64,000 nucleotides of DNA, taken from positions 372,001 through 436,000 of the forward strand of contig NZ_MOBR01000008.1 in the NCBI RefSeq assembly GCF_003732705.1, in the 5' to 3' direction. The translations under genes were made by a program, and so were the position numbers. The notes beneath the pieces are model-generated. The model was given only the letters and a program-made list of their open reading frames with translations. It was not told the origin of the DNA and did no database searches. This document shows, one piece after another, positions 11,551 through 21,035 of this stretch. This DNA is from Pseudomonas frederiksbergensis (GTDB taxonomy: Bacteria; Pseudomonadota; Gammaproteobacteria; Pseudomonadales; Pseudomonadaceae). How positions within the stretch are numbered: the first letter of the stretch is position 1; each line of letters opens with the position of its first letter.

Positions 11551-12681
11551 ATGCGAGTACTTCATTTTTACAAAACGTCCCTGCCCGACACCGTCGGCGG
11601 GATCGAACAAGTGATCTTCCAACTGTGCGAAAGCTGCGCCCAGCAAGGCATCGAGGGCCAAGTGCTGTCCCTGAGCCGCGATCCAACACCGCCCGTGGTG
11701 CAAGTCGGACAGCATGAAGTGCATCGGGCCAAACTCGATCTGCAGTTCGCCTCCACGGGCTTCTCCCTGAGCGTCTTCAAAAAATTCCGCGAGTTGGCGG
11801 CCGAGGCTGACGTGGTCAACTATCACTTCCCCTGGCCGTTCATGGACGTGGTGCACTTCGCCAGCGGCATGCGCAAACCCAGCGTGGTGACTTACCACTC
11901 GGACATCATTCGCCAGAAGACCTTGCTCAAACTCTACCGGCCATTGATGAACCGCTTCCTCGCCAGCGCTGACCGGATTGTTGCGGCCTCACCGAACTAC
12001 CTGCACACCAGCGATGTGCTTCAGCAGTTTCAGGACAAGACCCGCGTCATTCCCTATGGCTTGAACAAGGCTGGTTATCCACAGCCTGACAATGAGCGCA
12101 TGGCCCAATGGCGACAGAAGCTTGGGGATAAGTTTTTCCTGTTCGTGGGGGTGATGCGTTACTACAAGGGTTTGCACATCCTGCTCGACGCCATGAAAGA
12201 CCTGGATTACCCGGTGGTGATCGTCGGTGCCGGACCGAAGGAAATAGAACTGCATGCCCAGGCCAAGGCCTTGGGTCTGCGCAATATTCACTTCCTCGGG
12301 CGCCTGGGGGACGAAGACAAAGCTGCGTTGCTGCAACTGAGCTACGCCATCGTGTTCCCCTCGCACCTGCGTTCCGAAGCGTTCGGTATTTCGCTGCTGG
12401 AAGGCGCGATGTATGGCAAACCGATGATCTCCAGCGAAATCGGCACCGGCACCAGTTACATCAACATCCACAACGAAACCGGATTGGTGGTGCCACCGAG
12501 TAATCCACAGGCGTTCCGCGAAGCGATGCGCACCTTATGGGAAAACCCGGTTCGCGCGGCAGCCATGGGCGTGAAGGCCGAAGCCCGGTATCGGCAGCTG
12601 TTCACCGCCGAGGAAATGGGCCGCAAGTGGACGGCGCTGTATCAGGAATTGCTGGAAGAAAAAGCCCTGTCCTATGCCTGA
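11551..12681 (+). CDS. wbpZ: Glycosyltransferase, probable WbpZ (first D-rhamnose transfer)
   Basis: 376 residues. MRVLHFYKTSLPDTVGGIEQ is typical of the WbpZ/GT4 group; FVGVMRYYKGLHILLDAM and FPSHLRSEAFGISLLEGAMY follow. In P. aeruginosa WbpZ acts early, priming the rhamnan chain. It is the last gene of the eight-gene rightward operon and is followed by a REP pair that may help end or stabilise the transcript. Confidence 0.82.
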   Translation: MRVLHFYKTSLPDTVGGIEQVIFQLCESCAQQGIEGQVLSLSRDPTPPVVQVGQHEVHRAKLDLQFASTGFSLSVFKKFRELAAEADVVNYHFPWPFMDVVHFASGMRKPSVVTYHSDIIRQKTLLKLYRPLMNRFLASADRIVAASPNYLHTSDVLQQFQDKTRVIPYGLNKAGYPQPDNERMAQWRQKLGDKFFLFVGVMRYYKGLHILLDAMKDLDYPVVIVGAGPKEIELHAQAKALGLRNIHFLGRLGDEDKAALLQLSYAIVFPSHLRSEAFGISLLEGAMYGKPMISSEIGTGTSYINIHNETGLVVPPSNPQAFREAMRTLWENPVRAAAMGVKAEARYRQLFTAEEMGRKWTALYQELLEEKALSYA

Positions 12682-12726
12682 CCCCCGTGGGAATGAACTC
12701 CGCTCTAAAGACACCACGAATCAATT

Positions 12727-12814
12727 GTGGGAGCGAGCCTGCTCGCGAATACGGTTTGTCATTCAATATTAATGTTGGCTGATACATCGTTTTCGCGAGC
12801 AGGCTCGCTCCCAC
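12727..12814. repeat. REP pair (inverted)
   Basis: Two inverted copies of a palindromic unit with core GGGAGCGAGCCTGCTCGC (12727-12748 and 12793-12814), separated by about 44 bp, forming a long hairpin. This is the paired REP (REPIN-like) form typical of fluorescent pseudomonads. It lies between the convergent ends of wbpZ and the oxidoreductase gene, the usual place for such elements. A second copy is at 15686-15773. Confidence 0.9.
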
Positions 12815-12830
12815 AGGAGTTCAGTCGAGG

Positions 12831-14861
12831 TTATAGGTCGAGCACCAGTGGCTGCGAACCTTGAGCCGGAATCGCACAACAAATCAGTACCTGCCCTTCA
12901 TCCGGGACTTCCGCTGGCGGCTGTGGATAATTCACCTCGCCGCTGATCAATCGGGTTCTACAGGTCCCGCACGACCCACCCCGACAACTGAATTCCGGGC
13001 GCAAGCCACGGCTTTCCGCCAGCTCCAGCAACGTGCCGCCGTCCGGTTGCCAGCGCGCCTCTTTGGCTGAGCGCTGGAACACCACGGGCACCGACGTCGT
13101 AGCGGCCGGTGGCTGCTCGATGACGATGGCATCCGGGTCCAGCCGCCGACGCAGCGTCGACGGGCCGAACGTTTCGGCGTGAATTCTTGAGTCGCGGATA
13201 TCCAGCTCCCGCAGTCCGTCGTACATCCCCTGGGTAAAACTGCCCGGTCCACACAAGACAAAGTCCAATTGGTCGTAGTCTTCGACCTCAAGGATCGTTT
13301 GCAGCAACGCCATGTCGATGCGCCCGGTCAGGTCAAAGTCTTCGCCCTCCCGAGCGTCAGGTTCCGGTTGGCTGAGCAAGCGCAGCACCCGAACCGTGTC
13401 GCCGGCGCCGTCAAGCAAGCGGTCGAGTTCCTGGCAAAACGGTTGGTCGGCCAAGCTGCGCGAACTCTGGAAGAACCATGTCGGGCGAATGCGCCGCGTG
13501 CGCCAGCCCTGATAAACCACCTCGCGCACCATCGACAGCAACGGCGTGATGCCCACCCCGGCGGCCAACAACACCAATGGCCGACGCTCGTGCGGTGCCA
13601 CGGTGAAATGCCCTTGTGGCGCACGGGCCTCCAGCACATCGCCGACGCGGATTTGTTCGTGCACGTGGGAAGACACCAAGCCGTCACGCTTCACGCTGAT
13701 GCGGAAAAAGTCATCGGACGGCGCGCTCGACAGGCTGTAGGTGCGGATATGCGTTTCGCCGTCGATCTTGAAGCGCAGCGGCAAATGCTGCCCGGCCTGA
13801 AACACCGGCAACCCCGCGCCATCGGCGGGCTCCAGGTAAACCGAACGGATGTTCTGGCTTTCCGCCTCGATGCGCACCACCCGCAGCGGTCGCCAGGCAT
13901 CACCCAACGCCTGAGCCTGCAAGCGAGCGGCGGCCTGTTCCCAGGTGCCGGTCATCAGGCTGTTGGGCGACATCCCGTCGAAACGCCAACGCAGGGCCAA
14001 CGCTGCCGGCCGGCGCACGAGGCGTTCAACCTCGAACGTCCACAACCGCTCGGCGCCTTGAAAGGCCTCGATTTGCGGACCTTCAAGAATGACGTCGGTG
14101 CGACCGCTCAACTGCAACAGATCGCCCGAATTGAAATCGATAAACAACAAACCGGCCTGCGGATTGACCAGCAGGTTGCCCAAGGTATTGAAGAACAGGT
14201 TGCCGGCGAAATCCGGAATGGTCAGGCGATTGCCTTCGATGCGCACGAAACCGGGCTGGCCACCGCGATGGGAAACGTCCACCGAGCGCTGGCCATCGAC
14301 GTCGACATAACTGGCGACAAAGAACGTATCGGCTTGGGCGATCACCGCTCTGGCCGCGTCGTCCAGTTCGTCGAGGTGCTGGGCGATGCGGGTGGATGGG
14401 TCCGCCAGCGGCACCGAGCGAAACTGACGCAACTGAATGTATTGCGGGCAGTTGCCGAAAGACTGCTCCACGGACACGCCAAAACCACTCGCCGTGATGG
14501 TCCCGACCCGGCCATTGAGGCGATTGCGCCGCCGGGTGTGCAGCTCGATGCCCAGCAGGCCGATGGCGTCCCCGGCGTGCAATTGCGCGGGGTCATCGGC
14601 GGCCGGCAGGCGATCGAACTGCAACCCGGTAGGTGCAGGAGAATGCGCGAAACCCGGTGGCCCTTCGAGAATGCTGGCCCAGGGACGACCGTCAGCATCG
14701 ACCGCGCCGTACAGCATGAACGGCAGTTGCTGATAGAACTGACGATGCTGGTCCGGCATCTCGCTGCGAATCACCCTACGACCGAGGGTGTCCATTCGCT
14801 CGGAGACACCCACGTGCTCCTGCAACTGTTTTTCGCCAGCGTGCCACGGTGAATGTTCCAT
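12831..14861 (-). CDS. PNPOx-like / FAD-NAD(P)H reductase / 2Fe-2S fusion oxidoreductase
   Basis: 676 residues from the ATG at 14861 (GGGGAG lies about ten bases upstream; an in-frame extension to 14900 has no such site). Residues 1 to about 310 resemble the pyridoxamine-phosphate-oxidase-like flavin barrel (LPFMLYGAVDADGRPWASIL). The middle has a ferredoxin-reductase FAD motif (RTYSLSSAP) and a nucleotide-binding stretch (LVLLAAGVGITPLLSM). The end has a plant-type 2Fe-2S site (EFSCRGGSCGTC plus a later Cys). It probably passes electrons from NAD(P)H through FAD to the cluster; the terminal acceptor is unknown. Convergent with wbpZ. Confidence 0.85.
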   Translation of the reverse strand: MEHSPWHAGEKQLQEHVGVSERMDTLGRRVIRSEMPDQHRQFYQQLPFMLYGAVDADGRPWASILEGPPGFAHSPAPTGLQFDRLPAADDPAQLHAGDAIGLLGIELHTRRRNRLNGRVGTITASGFGVSVEQSFGNCPQYIQLRQFRSVPLADPSTRIAQHLDELDDAARAVIAQADTFFVASYVDVDGQRSVDVSHRGGQPGFVRIEGNRLTIPDFAGNLFFNTLGNLLVNPQAGLLFIDFNSGDLLQLSGRTDVILEGPQIEAFQGAERLWTFEVERLVRRPAALALRWRFDGMSPNSLMTGTWEQAAARLQAQALGDAWRPLRVVRIEAESQNIRSVYLEPADGAGLPVFQAGQHLPLRFKIDGETHIRTYSLSSAPSDDFFRISVKRDGLVSSHVHEQIRVGDVLEARAPQGHFTVAPHERRPLVLLAAGVGITPLLSMVREVVYQGWRTRRIRPTWFFQSSRSLADQPFCQELDRLLDGAGDTVRVLRLLSQPEPDAREGEDFDLTGRIDMALLQTILEVEDYDQLDFVLCGPGSFTQGMYDGLRELDIRDSRIHAETFGPSTLRRRLDPDAIVIEQPPAATTSVPVVFQRSAKEARWQPDGGTLLELAESRGLRPEFSCRGGSCGTCRTRLISGEVNYPQPPAEVPDEGQVLICCAIPAQGSQPLVLDL

Positions 14862-14909
14862 GACGGCCTCTCCCCTGCACTCAAGGCGCAGCGTAAACAA
14901 GCGTGAGCA

Positions 14910-15536
14910 TCAAGCCGTTTGTTGCAGGCCGACGGCGGTGCGCGGCATGCCGACAAACCCGGGCAAGGCTTCGATCCGCGCCAGCCAGGCCCGGACGTTG
15001 GCGTAATCCGCCAGGGACACGTTGCCTTCCGGCGCGTGGGCGATGTAGCTGTAGGCCGCCACGTCGGCGACGGTCGGCGCGTTACCCACCAGAAACTCGC
15101 TATGGGCCAGTTCCTGATCCATCACCTTGAACAGGTCATGTGAACGCGCAATCACTTCTTCAGCGTTGTAAGACGCGCCAAACACGGTGATCAGCCGGGC
15201 TCTGGCGGGGCCGAAAGCAATCTGCCCGGCCGCCACCGACAACCAGCGCTGAACCTTGGCCGCACCGACCGGGTCCGTCGGCAGCCAGCGACCGTTGCCG
15301 TATTTCTGCGCCAGGTACACCAGAATCGCGTTGGAGTCGGCCAGTACCACGCCTTGATCGTCCAGCACCGGCACCTGGCCAAACGAGTTGAGCGCCAGGA
15401 ATTCCGGCTGTTTGTGCGCGCCGTTGGCCAGATCGACGAGGATCAGTTCGGTCGGCAGGTGCAGCAAGGACAGCATCAGTTCAGCGCGGTGAGCGTGGCC
15501 GGAGCGAGGGAAGTTGTAGAGTTTGATGGCGTGCAT
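14910..15536 (-). CDS. Glutathione S-transferase family protein
   Basis: 208 residues, full length for a cytosolic GST. The N-terminal thioredoxin-like domain has [20 protein letters not shown], with the serine of PRSGHAHR in the catalytic position, and [20 protein letters not shown] with the cis-Pro and the glutathione-binding DS pair. The helical C-terminal domain has [19 protein letters not shown]. Likely cytoplasmic, detoxifying electrophiles. It lies between the oxidoreductase and a REP pair; the LysR gene further right may control it. Confidence 0.88.
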   Translation of the reverse strand: MHAIKLYNFPRSGHAHRAELMLSLLHLPTELILVDLANGAHKQPEFLALNSFGQVPVLDDQGVVLADSNAILVYLAQKYGNGRWLPTDPVGAAKVQRWLSVAAGQIAFGPARARLITVFGASYNAEEVIARSHDLFKVMDQELAHSEFLVGNAPTVADVAAYSYIAHAPEGNVSLADYANVRAWLARIEALPGFVGMPRTAVGLQQTA

Positions 15537-15685
15537 GATCGACTCCGCTGGGTGGTGGCGCCGCTCAGGGAATGATCAGCACCGATGGCCGTCATCATCT
15601 ACCCATCACCAAAACAACAGAATAACCAGCAATCGCAATCCATTATTTCAGCCACAGCAATAAACCTTATCCCGACATTCTCCTT

Positions 15686-15773
15686 GTGGGAGCGAGCCTG
15701 CTCGCGAAAGCGGTCTGTCATTCAACATTGATGGCGACTGATCCACCGCTTTCGCGAGCAGGCTCGCTCCCAC
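15686..15773. repeat. REP pair (inverted)
   Basis: Second inverted pair of the same palindrome as at 12727-12814 (15686-15707 and 15752-15773), with a similar spacer including a shared CTGTCATTCAA stretch. It lies between the start of the GST gene and the end of the LysR gene. Two pairs 3 kb apart with the same spacer type point to one actively spreading REP family in this genome. Confidence 0.9.
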
Positions 15774-15785
15774 AGGGTTTACGCA

Positions 15786-16685
15786 TTACCCCAAGGCTGG
15801 GTGTTCGCGCAGAGCCTTCACCATGAAATCAACAAAGCTACGAATCCGCGCCGGGGCCTTGCGCCCGCCCTGGTACACCACGTGGATCGGCAGCGGCGGC
15901 AATTCAAAGTCCGCCAAAACGATTTCCAGTTCACCGCTCGCGACTTTGCTCGCCACTTGATAGGACAGCACTCGGGTAAACCCCAGGCCGAGGCAGGCGG
16001 CATTGATGGCAGCCTGATTGGCCGTGACCACCAGTCGCGGCTCCGGACGAACGCTGATCGGCTGGCCTTTATCAAGGAATGGCCAGGTCCTGAGCTGCCC
16101 GATGGACGAAGTGGCGACCACCGGCGCCCCGGCCAACGCTTCAGGATGCCGAGGTCGGCCATGGGCGTTCAGGTAGGCCGGCGCCGCACAAATCACTCGC
16201 CGCACCTCGCCAACCCGAATCGCATGCTGATTGCTGTCCGGCAGTTCACCGATGCGCACGGCGACATCGATGCCCTCCTCGACCATGCTCACCACGCGAT
16301 CGACCAGCAAGCCATTGATCGTGACTTCAGGGAATTGATTGAGGTAACTCACCATCAGCGGCGTAACAAATAAGTCGCCGAACAACACTGGCGCAGTGAT
16401 CGTCAGTTGCCCACGAGGCTGGGCGTGGCTGCCGGCCGCCGAATCTTCGGCTTCCTGCACCTCGGCCAGAATCCTCCGACAATCCTCCAGGTAACGCTGG
16501 CCCGCCTCGCTCAAATGCACGCTGCGGGTGGTACGCGTCAGCAGCAGCGTGCCGATACGTTTCTCCAGCGCCGCCACCGCGCGGGTGACGCTGGCCGCCG
16601 ACATCCCCAAACGCCGAGCGGCCGCCGAGAAGCTTTGCTCCTGGGCGACCGCGGCGAATACCTGCATTTCCTGGAAACGGTCCAT
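15786..16685 (-). CDS. LysR-family transcriptional regulator
   Basis: 299 residues, standard LTTR size. The N-terminal winged helix reads MDRFQEMQVFAAVAQEQSFS, then AARRLGMSAASVTRAVAALE, with the linker RTTRSVHLSEAGQRYLEDCR. The C-terminal co-inducer domain contains VTINGLLVDRVV and VDVAVRIGELPDS. It is the next gene upstream of the GST gene on the same strand, separated by a REP pair. The regulated target is not evident; the GST gene or the oxidoreductase is most likely by proximity. Confidence 0.9.
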   Translation of the reverse strand: MDRFQEMQVFAAVAQEQSFSAAARRLGMSAASVTRAVAALEKRIGTLLLTRTTRSVHLSEAGQRYLEDCRRILAEVQEAEDSAAGSHAQPRGQLTITAPVLFGDLFVTPLMVSYLNQFPEVTINGLLVDRVVSMVEEGIDVAVRIGELPDSNQHAIRVGEVRRVICAAPAYLNAHGRPRHPEALAGAPVVATSSIGQLRTWPFLDKGQPISVRPEPRLVVTANQAAINAACLGLGFTRVLSYQVASKVASGELEIVLADFELPPLPIHVVYQGGRKAPARIRSFVDFMVKALREHPALG

Positions 16686-16730
16686 CGGTGTCCTCGGCCA
16701 GTGGTGTGCCGCTGCCCGAGGGACGATGGG

Positions 16731-17387
16731 TCAAGAAACCGGTTTGATCCAGTCCCAAAGGGCAGCGTCGTTGAAGTCCCAGATGATACTCCGGGCACCG
16801 GCCTCGCGAAGCTGGTTTTCTTGCAGCCCGGCGAGCATGCCGAAGGTATGGATACCGGCCGCCGAAGCCGATTGCACACCGGCCAGCGAGTCTTCGAAGG
16901 CAAGCGCCTCGTGCGCCTCGACACCGAGTATTTCCAGGGCGGTGAGGTACGGCATCGGATGCGGTTTGCCCTGGGCCAGTTCGCCACCAATCACCAGCGT
17001 ATCGAAACGGTCGGCAATCCCCATTCCGCCCAGCATCGCGGCGGCGTTTTCACGCGGGGCATTGGTCACCACCGCCACGGGAATGCCGGCGGCATCGGCA
17101 TAATCAAGAATGCGCAGCACGCCGGGCACCGGGTGGGTTTCACCCAATTGAGCTCGGAACATGGCTTCCTTTTCCGCCGCCAGTGCCGCGTATTGCGCCA
17201 CGGGCATGTCGGGAAACAACCCGCCGAAGATCATGTCGTCCGGAAAGCCCATGACATTGGCTTTGTAATAGCTGATGTCCATCGAACGGTCCCAACGCGC
17301 CAACAACTGGTTGTAGGCATTGAGGTGTAATTCATCGGTATCGATGAGGGTGCCATCGAGGTCGAACAACAGTGCAGAGATAACCAA
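16731..17387 (-). CDS. HAD-superfamily hydrolase, phosphoglycolate-phosphatase-like
   Basis: 218 residues from a TTG (17387) that has AGGAG about ten bases upstream; the longer in-frame opening runs into the MFS gene. Motif I is LLFDLDGTLIDTDELH, motif II VVTNAPRENA, motif III KPHPMPYL, and motif IV ALAFEDSLAGVQSA, so all catalytic aspartates are present. This is the subfamily acting on sugar phosphates and other small phosphates. It is the last of twelve leftward genes and may remove a phosphate from a pathway intermediate. Confidence 0.82.
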   Translation of the reverse strand: MVISALLFDLDGTLIDTDELHLNAYNQLLARWDRSMDISYYKANVMGFPDDMIFGGLFPDMPVAQYAALAAEKEAMFRAQLGETHPVPGVLRILDYADAAGIPVAVVTNAPRENAAAMLGGMGIADRFDTLVIGGELAQGKPHPMPYLTALEILGVEAHEALAFEDSLAGVQSASAAGIHTFGMLAGLQENQLREAGARSIIWDFNDAALWDWIKPVS

Positions 17388-17394
17388 TTGACAC

Positions 17395-18609
17395 TTACTC
17401 CTGTCGAATAACAGCCGCGTTGCCTGTGGATAACGCGCCGCGCAACCCCAGCACAACCGGCAACATGAGAATGGGGTACACGATCAACAAACTGAAGGCG
17501 GCTTCCACGCCGATCCGTTCCGAGAGCAGACCCAGCAGAAACGGCGCCAGCAGCAACGCCACCCCCACCGCTTGCGATGCCTGGGCACTGAGCGCGGAAC
17601 TGGCGCGGGGCGCGATGCTCATTGCCGAGCCGAGGATCAGCGGGAAAAAATTGCCCAGGCAAGCACCCAGCACAAACGTGAATGCCGTCGTGGCCCAGCG
17701 CTCTTGGGTGAAGAACAACACCAGCAACGTGGCAATCGCCCCCAGCATCACCGCCACCAGCAACGTCAGCGGTCTGATTGCGCGCAACGCATAGGTGCTG
17801 GCCAGGCGACCGCAGACGGTGCCGGCGAAATACACACTCATCAGGGCCGCCGCCGCGGAGGCACTGATCTGCACATGGGTTTTCATGTACTCGGCGCCCC
17901 AGAAACCGACGCCCCACTCCGCCGAAATTCCCAGGATCACCAACGCCCACAGGCTCAGCTGCAAGCGTCGTCCCAGCGGCGAACTGTCCTTGCGCGCCTC
18001 GGGCCGAGCGTCAGGGGAGGACGATCTTGCGTCAACTCGATACGCCGAGCGTGACGTCAGCACCAGCACGACCGCCCCCACTGCAACGACCAGTGGCGCT
18101 ACCCGCCAGGACCAATCCACAGCCGTCGCGCCGCCCACCAGCAAGGCGCCGCCCAGTACGCAAAGACCGGCCACCACATGGGCCGCCACCAGTTTTGCCG
18201 CAGCCTGTTCCTGGTAGCGAGCGCCCAACAGGGCTTGCCCCACCGCCATGACCAATCCGCCCGACAAACCCATCAACAGGGCGGAAAACAGTGTCATCGG
18301 CAGATAGTGGGCCACGCTGAACACACCGCTGGCGACCACGATCGAGGCGATTGCGATGGGTCCCATGCCGATGGAAAACGAACGACGCTCCAGCCAGCGA
18401 TACGGAAAACCAACCAGGGCCAGGCCCAGCGCGTAGGCGGCAAAATGCAAACCGGTCCAGCGCAGGTCCAGCCCGAGTTCACCGCGCAAAAACGGCATGA
18501 TCGGCCCCAACATGCCTTGCTGGGCGCCGAACAGCCCGAACATCAGGTAAATGCCCCACGGGTGTCCGTCGGCCGATGCAGACACGTCGTTGCGTGTACC
18601 GGCAGTCAT
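17395..18609 (-). CDS. Major facilitator superfamily transporter
   Basis: 404 residues with about twelve hydrophobic segments. The cytoplasmic loop between helices 2 and 3 reads GFPYRWLERRSFSIGMGP, close to the MFS motif A, and a basic loop follows helix 6 (SAYRVDARSSSPDARPEARK). It overlaps the upstream solute-binding-like gene by 4 bp. As the only transporter in the operon it is the likely exporter of the product, although import cannot be excluded. Confidence 0.85.
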   Translation of the reverse strand: MTAGTRNDVSASADGHPWGIYLMFGLFGAQQGMLGPIMPFLRGELGLDLRWTGLHFAAYALGLALVGFPYRWLERRSFSIGMGPIAIASIVVASGVFSVAHYLPMTLFSALLMGLSGGLVMAVGQALLGARYQEQAAAKLVAAHVVAGLCVLGGALLVGGATAVDWSWRVAPLVVAVGAVVLVLTSRSAYRVDARSSSPDARPEARKDSSPLGRRLQLSLWALVILGISAEWGVGFWGAEYMKTHVQISASAAAALMSVYFAGTVCGRLASTYALRAIRPLTLLVAVMLGAIATLLVLFFTQERWATTAFTFVLGACLGNFFPLILGSAMSIAPRASSALSAQASQAVGVALLLAPFLLGLLSERIGVEAAFSLLIVYPILMLPVVLGLRGALSTGNAAVIRQE

Positions 18610-19526
18610 TGGGCAACTCGCTTATCAAACAACGCATGCCACTGCGCGCAACGGGCAACCTTCGCCTGACTGGCCTTTTGCGCATCCAGCGCCTGCAACT
18701 CGCTGACCTTCAATTCGCCACCCGAGGCACCGCCCAACACCACTTTGCCGTAGCGCCGACTGATCGCCGCCGCTGCGGGTGTGAGCATCCAGCCGAGCGC
18801 TTGCTGTGCCTGCACCGCCATGGCCGAACCGGCACGACAACCGAACACTTCATACTCGTAGCAGCGCGCATCATCGGGCACACACCAGCGCAGCGAAGGA
18901 TGTTCCTGGGCGGCTCGGGTCGCCGCCGTCGAAACGGTCACCCCCAGCCACGCCTGACCGGCCAGCACAGCCTCGATCGGTGCGGTGGACGAGCCGCTGA
19001 TCGACGGCTGCAACCGGGCAATCGTGTCGAGCATTTCCCAGGCACCATCGCCGTAATGATCAAGGAGCGCACTCAGGTGCAAATAGCCGGCGCCCGAACG
19101 CGCCGGATCCGGCAATGCCAGGCGCCCGGACCAGTGCGCGGCACTGAGGGCTTCCCAGGTGGTGGGCGGCGCAAGCCCCTGGCTTGCCAGCACCTGCGGG
19201 TCATAACAGAACGCCGGCACAAAACCGGACGGGCTGAACCAGCGCCGGTCTTGCGCCACCGCCGTGGGTGGCAAGGCTGAAACGTCGAGCTTGTCGAGGG
19301 GCATCAAAAGCGATGCCAGTGCCGGGTCGAGCAAAGCGGTGGCCGCCGTGCCCAGCAACAGATCCCACGGCCCGGCGGTGTCGCTGCGCAAACGCTCGAC
19401 CAGTTCGGCGGTTGACCAGCGGGTAAGGCGCACGGGCATGCCGACGTGGGCGGCAATGCCGTCGACGAACTCGGCCAGCTCGGCGTTTTCCATGGAGCTG
19501 ATCGCGATTAGCTCGTTCATGCTCAC
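18606..19526 (-). CDS. Extracellular solute-binding-like protein lacking a signal peptide
   Basis: 306 residues with the pattern of periplasmic binding proteins of the iron/2-aminoethylphosphonate type: PWDLLLGTAATALL, RWFSPSGFVPAFCYDP, PTTWEALSAAHWSGRLALPDP and GVTVSTAATRAAQE. The N-terminus MSMNELIAISSMENAELAEF has no hydrophobic signal or lipobox, so the protein is probably cytoplasmic. It sits between the MFS and Nudix genes with 4-bp overlaps on both sides. A ligand carrier or a recruited enzyme is possible; no ABC permease is encoded nearby. Confidence 0.7.
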   Translation of the reverse strand: MSMNELIAISSMENAELAEFVDGIAAHVGMPVRLTRWSTAELVERLRSDTAGPWDLLLGTAATALLDPALASLLMPLDKLDVSALPPTAVAQDRRWFSPSGFVPAFCYDPQVLASQGLAPPTTWEALSAAHWSGRLALPDPARSGAGYLHLSALLDHYGDGAWEMLDTIARLQPSISGSSTAPIEAVLAGQAWLGVTVSTAATRAAQEHPSLRWCVPDDARCYEYEVFGCRAGSAMAVQAQQALGWMLTPAAAAISRRYGKVVLGGASGGELKVSELQALDAQKASQAKVARCAQWHALFDKRVAQ

Positions 19527-20119
19527 TCCAGTAGCCGATGAATTTTGGCGTACTGCAACAGCATGATGGTCTTGCCGTCGTTGATCTCGCCGGTCTCGAT
19601 CATGCCCAAGGCCGCGTCGAGGGACATTTCCAGTACTTCGACCTCCTCGCCTTCCGCTTCGAGGCCACCGCCCTCACCCAGTTTGTCTTCGTCGAAATAT
19701 TCGCCGACAAAAAAATACAGGCGTTCAGTCACTGATCCGGGACTCATGAACGCTTCGAAGATTTTGCGCACGTCTTTGATCCGGTAACCGGTTTCTTCTT
19801 CGGTTTCCTTGCGGATGCAGGTGTGCGGATCGTCGCGATCGAGCAACCCGGCGCAGGTTTCAATGAGCATGCCGTCGTGGTCGTTGACGAAGGCCGGAAA
19901 GCGGAACTGTCGGGTCAACACGACCGTCTGTTTCAACTTGCTGTAAAGCAGGATCGTCGCCCCGTTGCCACGGTCGTAAGTCTCCCGGGACAGGTTGCGC
20001 CAGGTGCCGTCACGGCCCTGGAAATCGAAAGTGGTTTTACGCAGGACGTACCAGTTATCCGACAGTACCTCGACCTGCTGGATGCGCACGCGATCCTTGG
20101 TGGCAATGTGTTGGGTCAT
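19523..20119 (-). CDS. Nudix hydrolase, NudK (GDP-mannose pyrophosphatase)-like
   Basis: 198 residues from the ATG at 20119; upstream in-frame codons run into the phosphorylase gene. The sequence matches the ADP-sugar/GDP-mannose pyrophosphatase branch: NGATILLYSKLKQTVVLTRQ, ETCAGLLDRDDPHTCIRKET followed by EEETGY (Nudix box). The first box position is Asp rather than Glu. It probably cleaves a nucleotide sugar to a sugar phosphate. In this operon it could release or recycle an activated sugar. Confidence 0.8.
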   Translation of the reverse strand: MTQHIATKDRVRIQQVEVLSDNWYVLRKTTFDFQGRDGTWRNLSRETYDRGNGATILLYSKLKQTVVLTRQFRFPAFVNDHDGMLIETCAGLLDRDDPHTCIRKETEEETGYRIKDVRKIFEAFMSPGSVTERLYFFVGEYFDEDKLGEGGGLEAEGEEVEVLEMSLDAALGMIETGEINDGKTIMLLQYAKIHRLLE

Positions 20120-20123
20120 GCTT

Positions 20124-21035
20124 TCAATCCTTGTTCGAACGCAGGTGCGTGGCGTTGGGTGCAACGGTCAGCAGACGGGCCACCATGGCCGGGTCGCGGT
20201 GTTCCGGCGCGGTCATCACCGCCGTATCCAGGGCGCGGTCGCAACCACACGGGCAGGCTTCGCGGTGCTCACCCAGGCGCGAAACCGCTTCGGTGACCAG
20301 TCGGCGAGTCAGGGTGAACGTGTCAGCCATGCGCTGGGCGACGAGGGTGGCGTTCACGTCCTCATGGGCGTCATGCCAGCAATCGAAGTCCGTCGGGATG
20401 GCGATCATGGCGTAGCAAAGTTCGGCTTCGCGGGCCAATTTCGCCTCGGGCATCGCGGTCATCCCGATAACGGTGCCGCCCCATTGGCGATAAAGGTTCG
20501 ATTCGGCCCGGGTCGAAAACTGCGGCCCTTCCATCACCACATACGTGCCGCGATCAAGCGCCTGCACTTGCGTTGTTTTCGCACTTTCAGCCAACACCGC
20601 ATGCATGCGCCCGCACACGGGATTGCCGAACGGCACGTGGCCGACCAGACCCGGGCCGAAGAAAGTCTTTTCACGCTGGATGGTGCGATCGATGAACTGA
20701 TCAATCAGCACGAAACTACCCGGTGGCGCATCGTGGCTGAGGCTGCCTACCGCACTGACCGACAACAATTGCGTGCAACCGACGTGACGTAGCGCAGCGA
20801 TGTTGGCGCGCACATTGATGGAGGCTGGCGGGATCACATGCCCCACGCCATGACGTTGCACGAAAGCCACCGGCACACCCTTGAGGGTGCCGAGGGTGAT
20901 GGGCGAAGAAGGCTGGCCGAACACGGTCGCGATCTCGACCGAGCGAATATCTTCCAGACCGGGCAACTGCTGAAGACCGCTGCCGCCAATAATGCCAATG
21001 CGTTGCACCTGTTGAAATTCCGTTGAGTTCGTCAC
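20124..21035 (-). CDS. 5'-methylthioadenosine/purine nucleoside phosphorylase family protein
   Basis: 303 residues. IGIIGGSGLQQLPG (phosphate loop), FVQRHGVGHVIPPASINVRA, the MEGPQFSTRAE purine-site strand and GMTAMPEAKLAREAELCYA are all characteristic of MTAP-type trimeric phosphorylases. The C-terminus carries an added Cys-rich stretch (CPCGCD). It splits a nucleoside with phosphate, releasing base and sugar-1-phosphate. Its presence inside a biosynthetic operon suggests use of an MTA- or nucleoside-derived ribose or recycling of SAM by-products. Confidence 0.85.
   Translation of the reverse strand: MTNSTEFQQVQRIGIIGGSGLQQLPGLEDIRSVEIATVFGQPSSPITLGTLKGVPVAFVQRHGVGHVIPPASINVRANIAALRHVGCTQLLSVSAVGSLSHDAPPGSFVLIDQFIDRTIQREKTFFGPGLVGHVPFGNPVCGRMHAVLAESAKTTQVQALDRGTYVVMEGPQFSTRAESNLYRQWGGTVIGMTAMPEAKLAREAELCYAMIAIPTDFDCWHDAHEDVNATLVAQRMADTFTLTRRLVTEAVSRLGEHREACPCGCDRALDTAVMTAPEHRDPAMVARLLTVAPNATHLRSNKD

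Noticed and set aside
13269..14852. 527-codon opening antisense to the flavin/iron-sulfur oxidoreductase
   Set aside because: Mirror frame of a confidently identified enzyme; low-complexity composition and no known domain.
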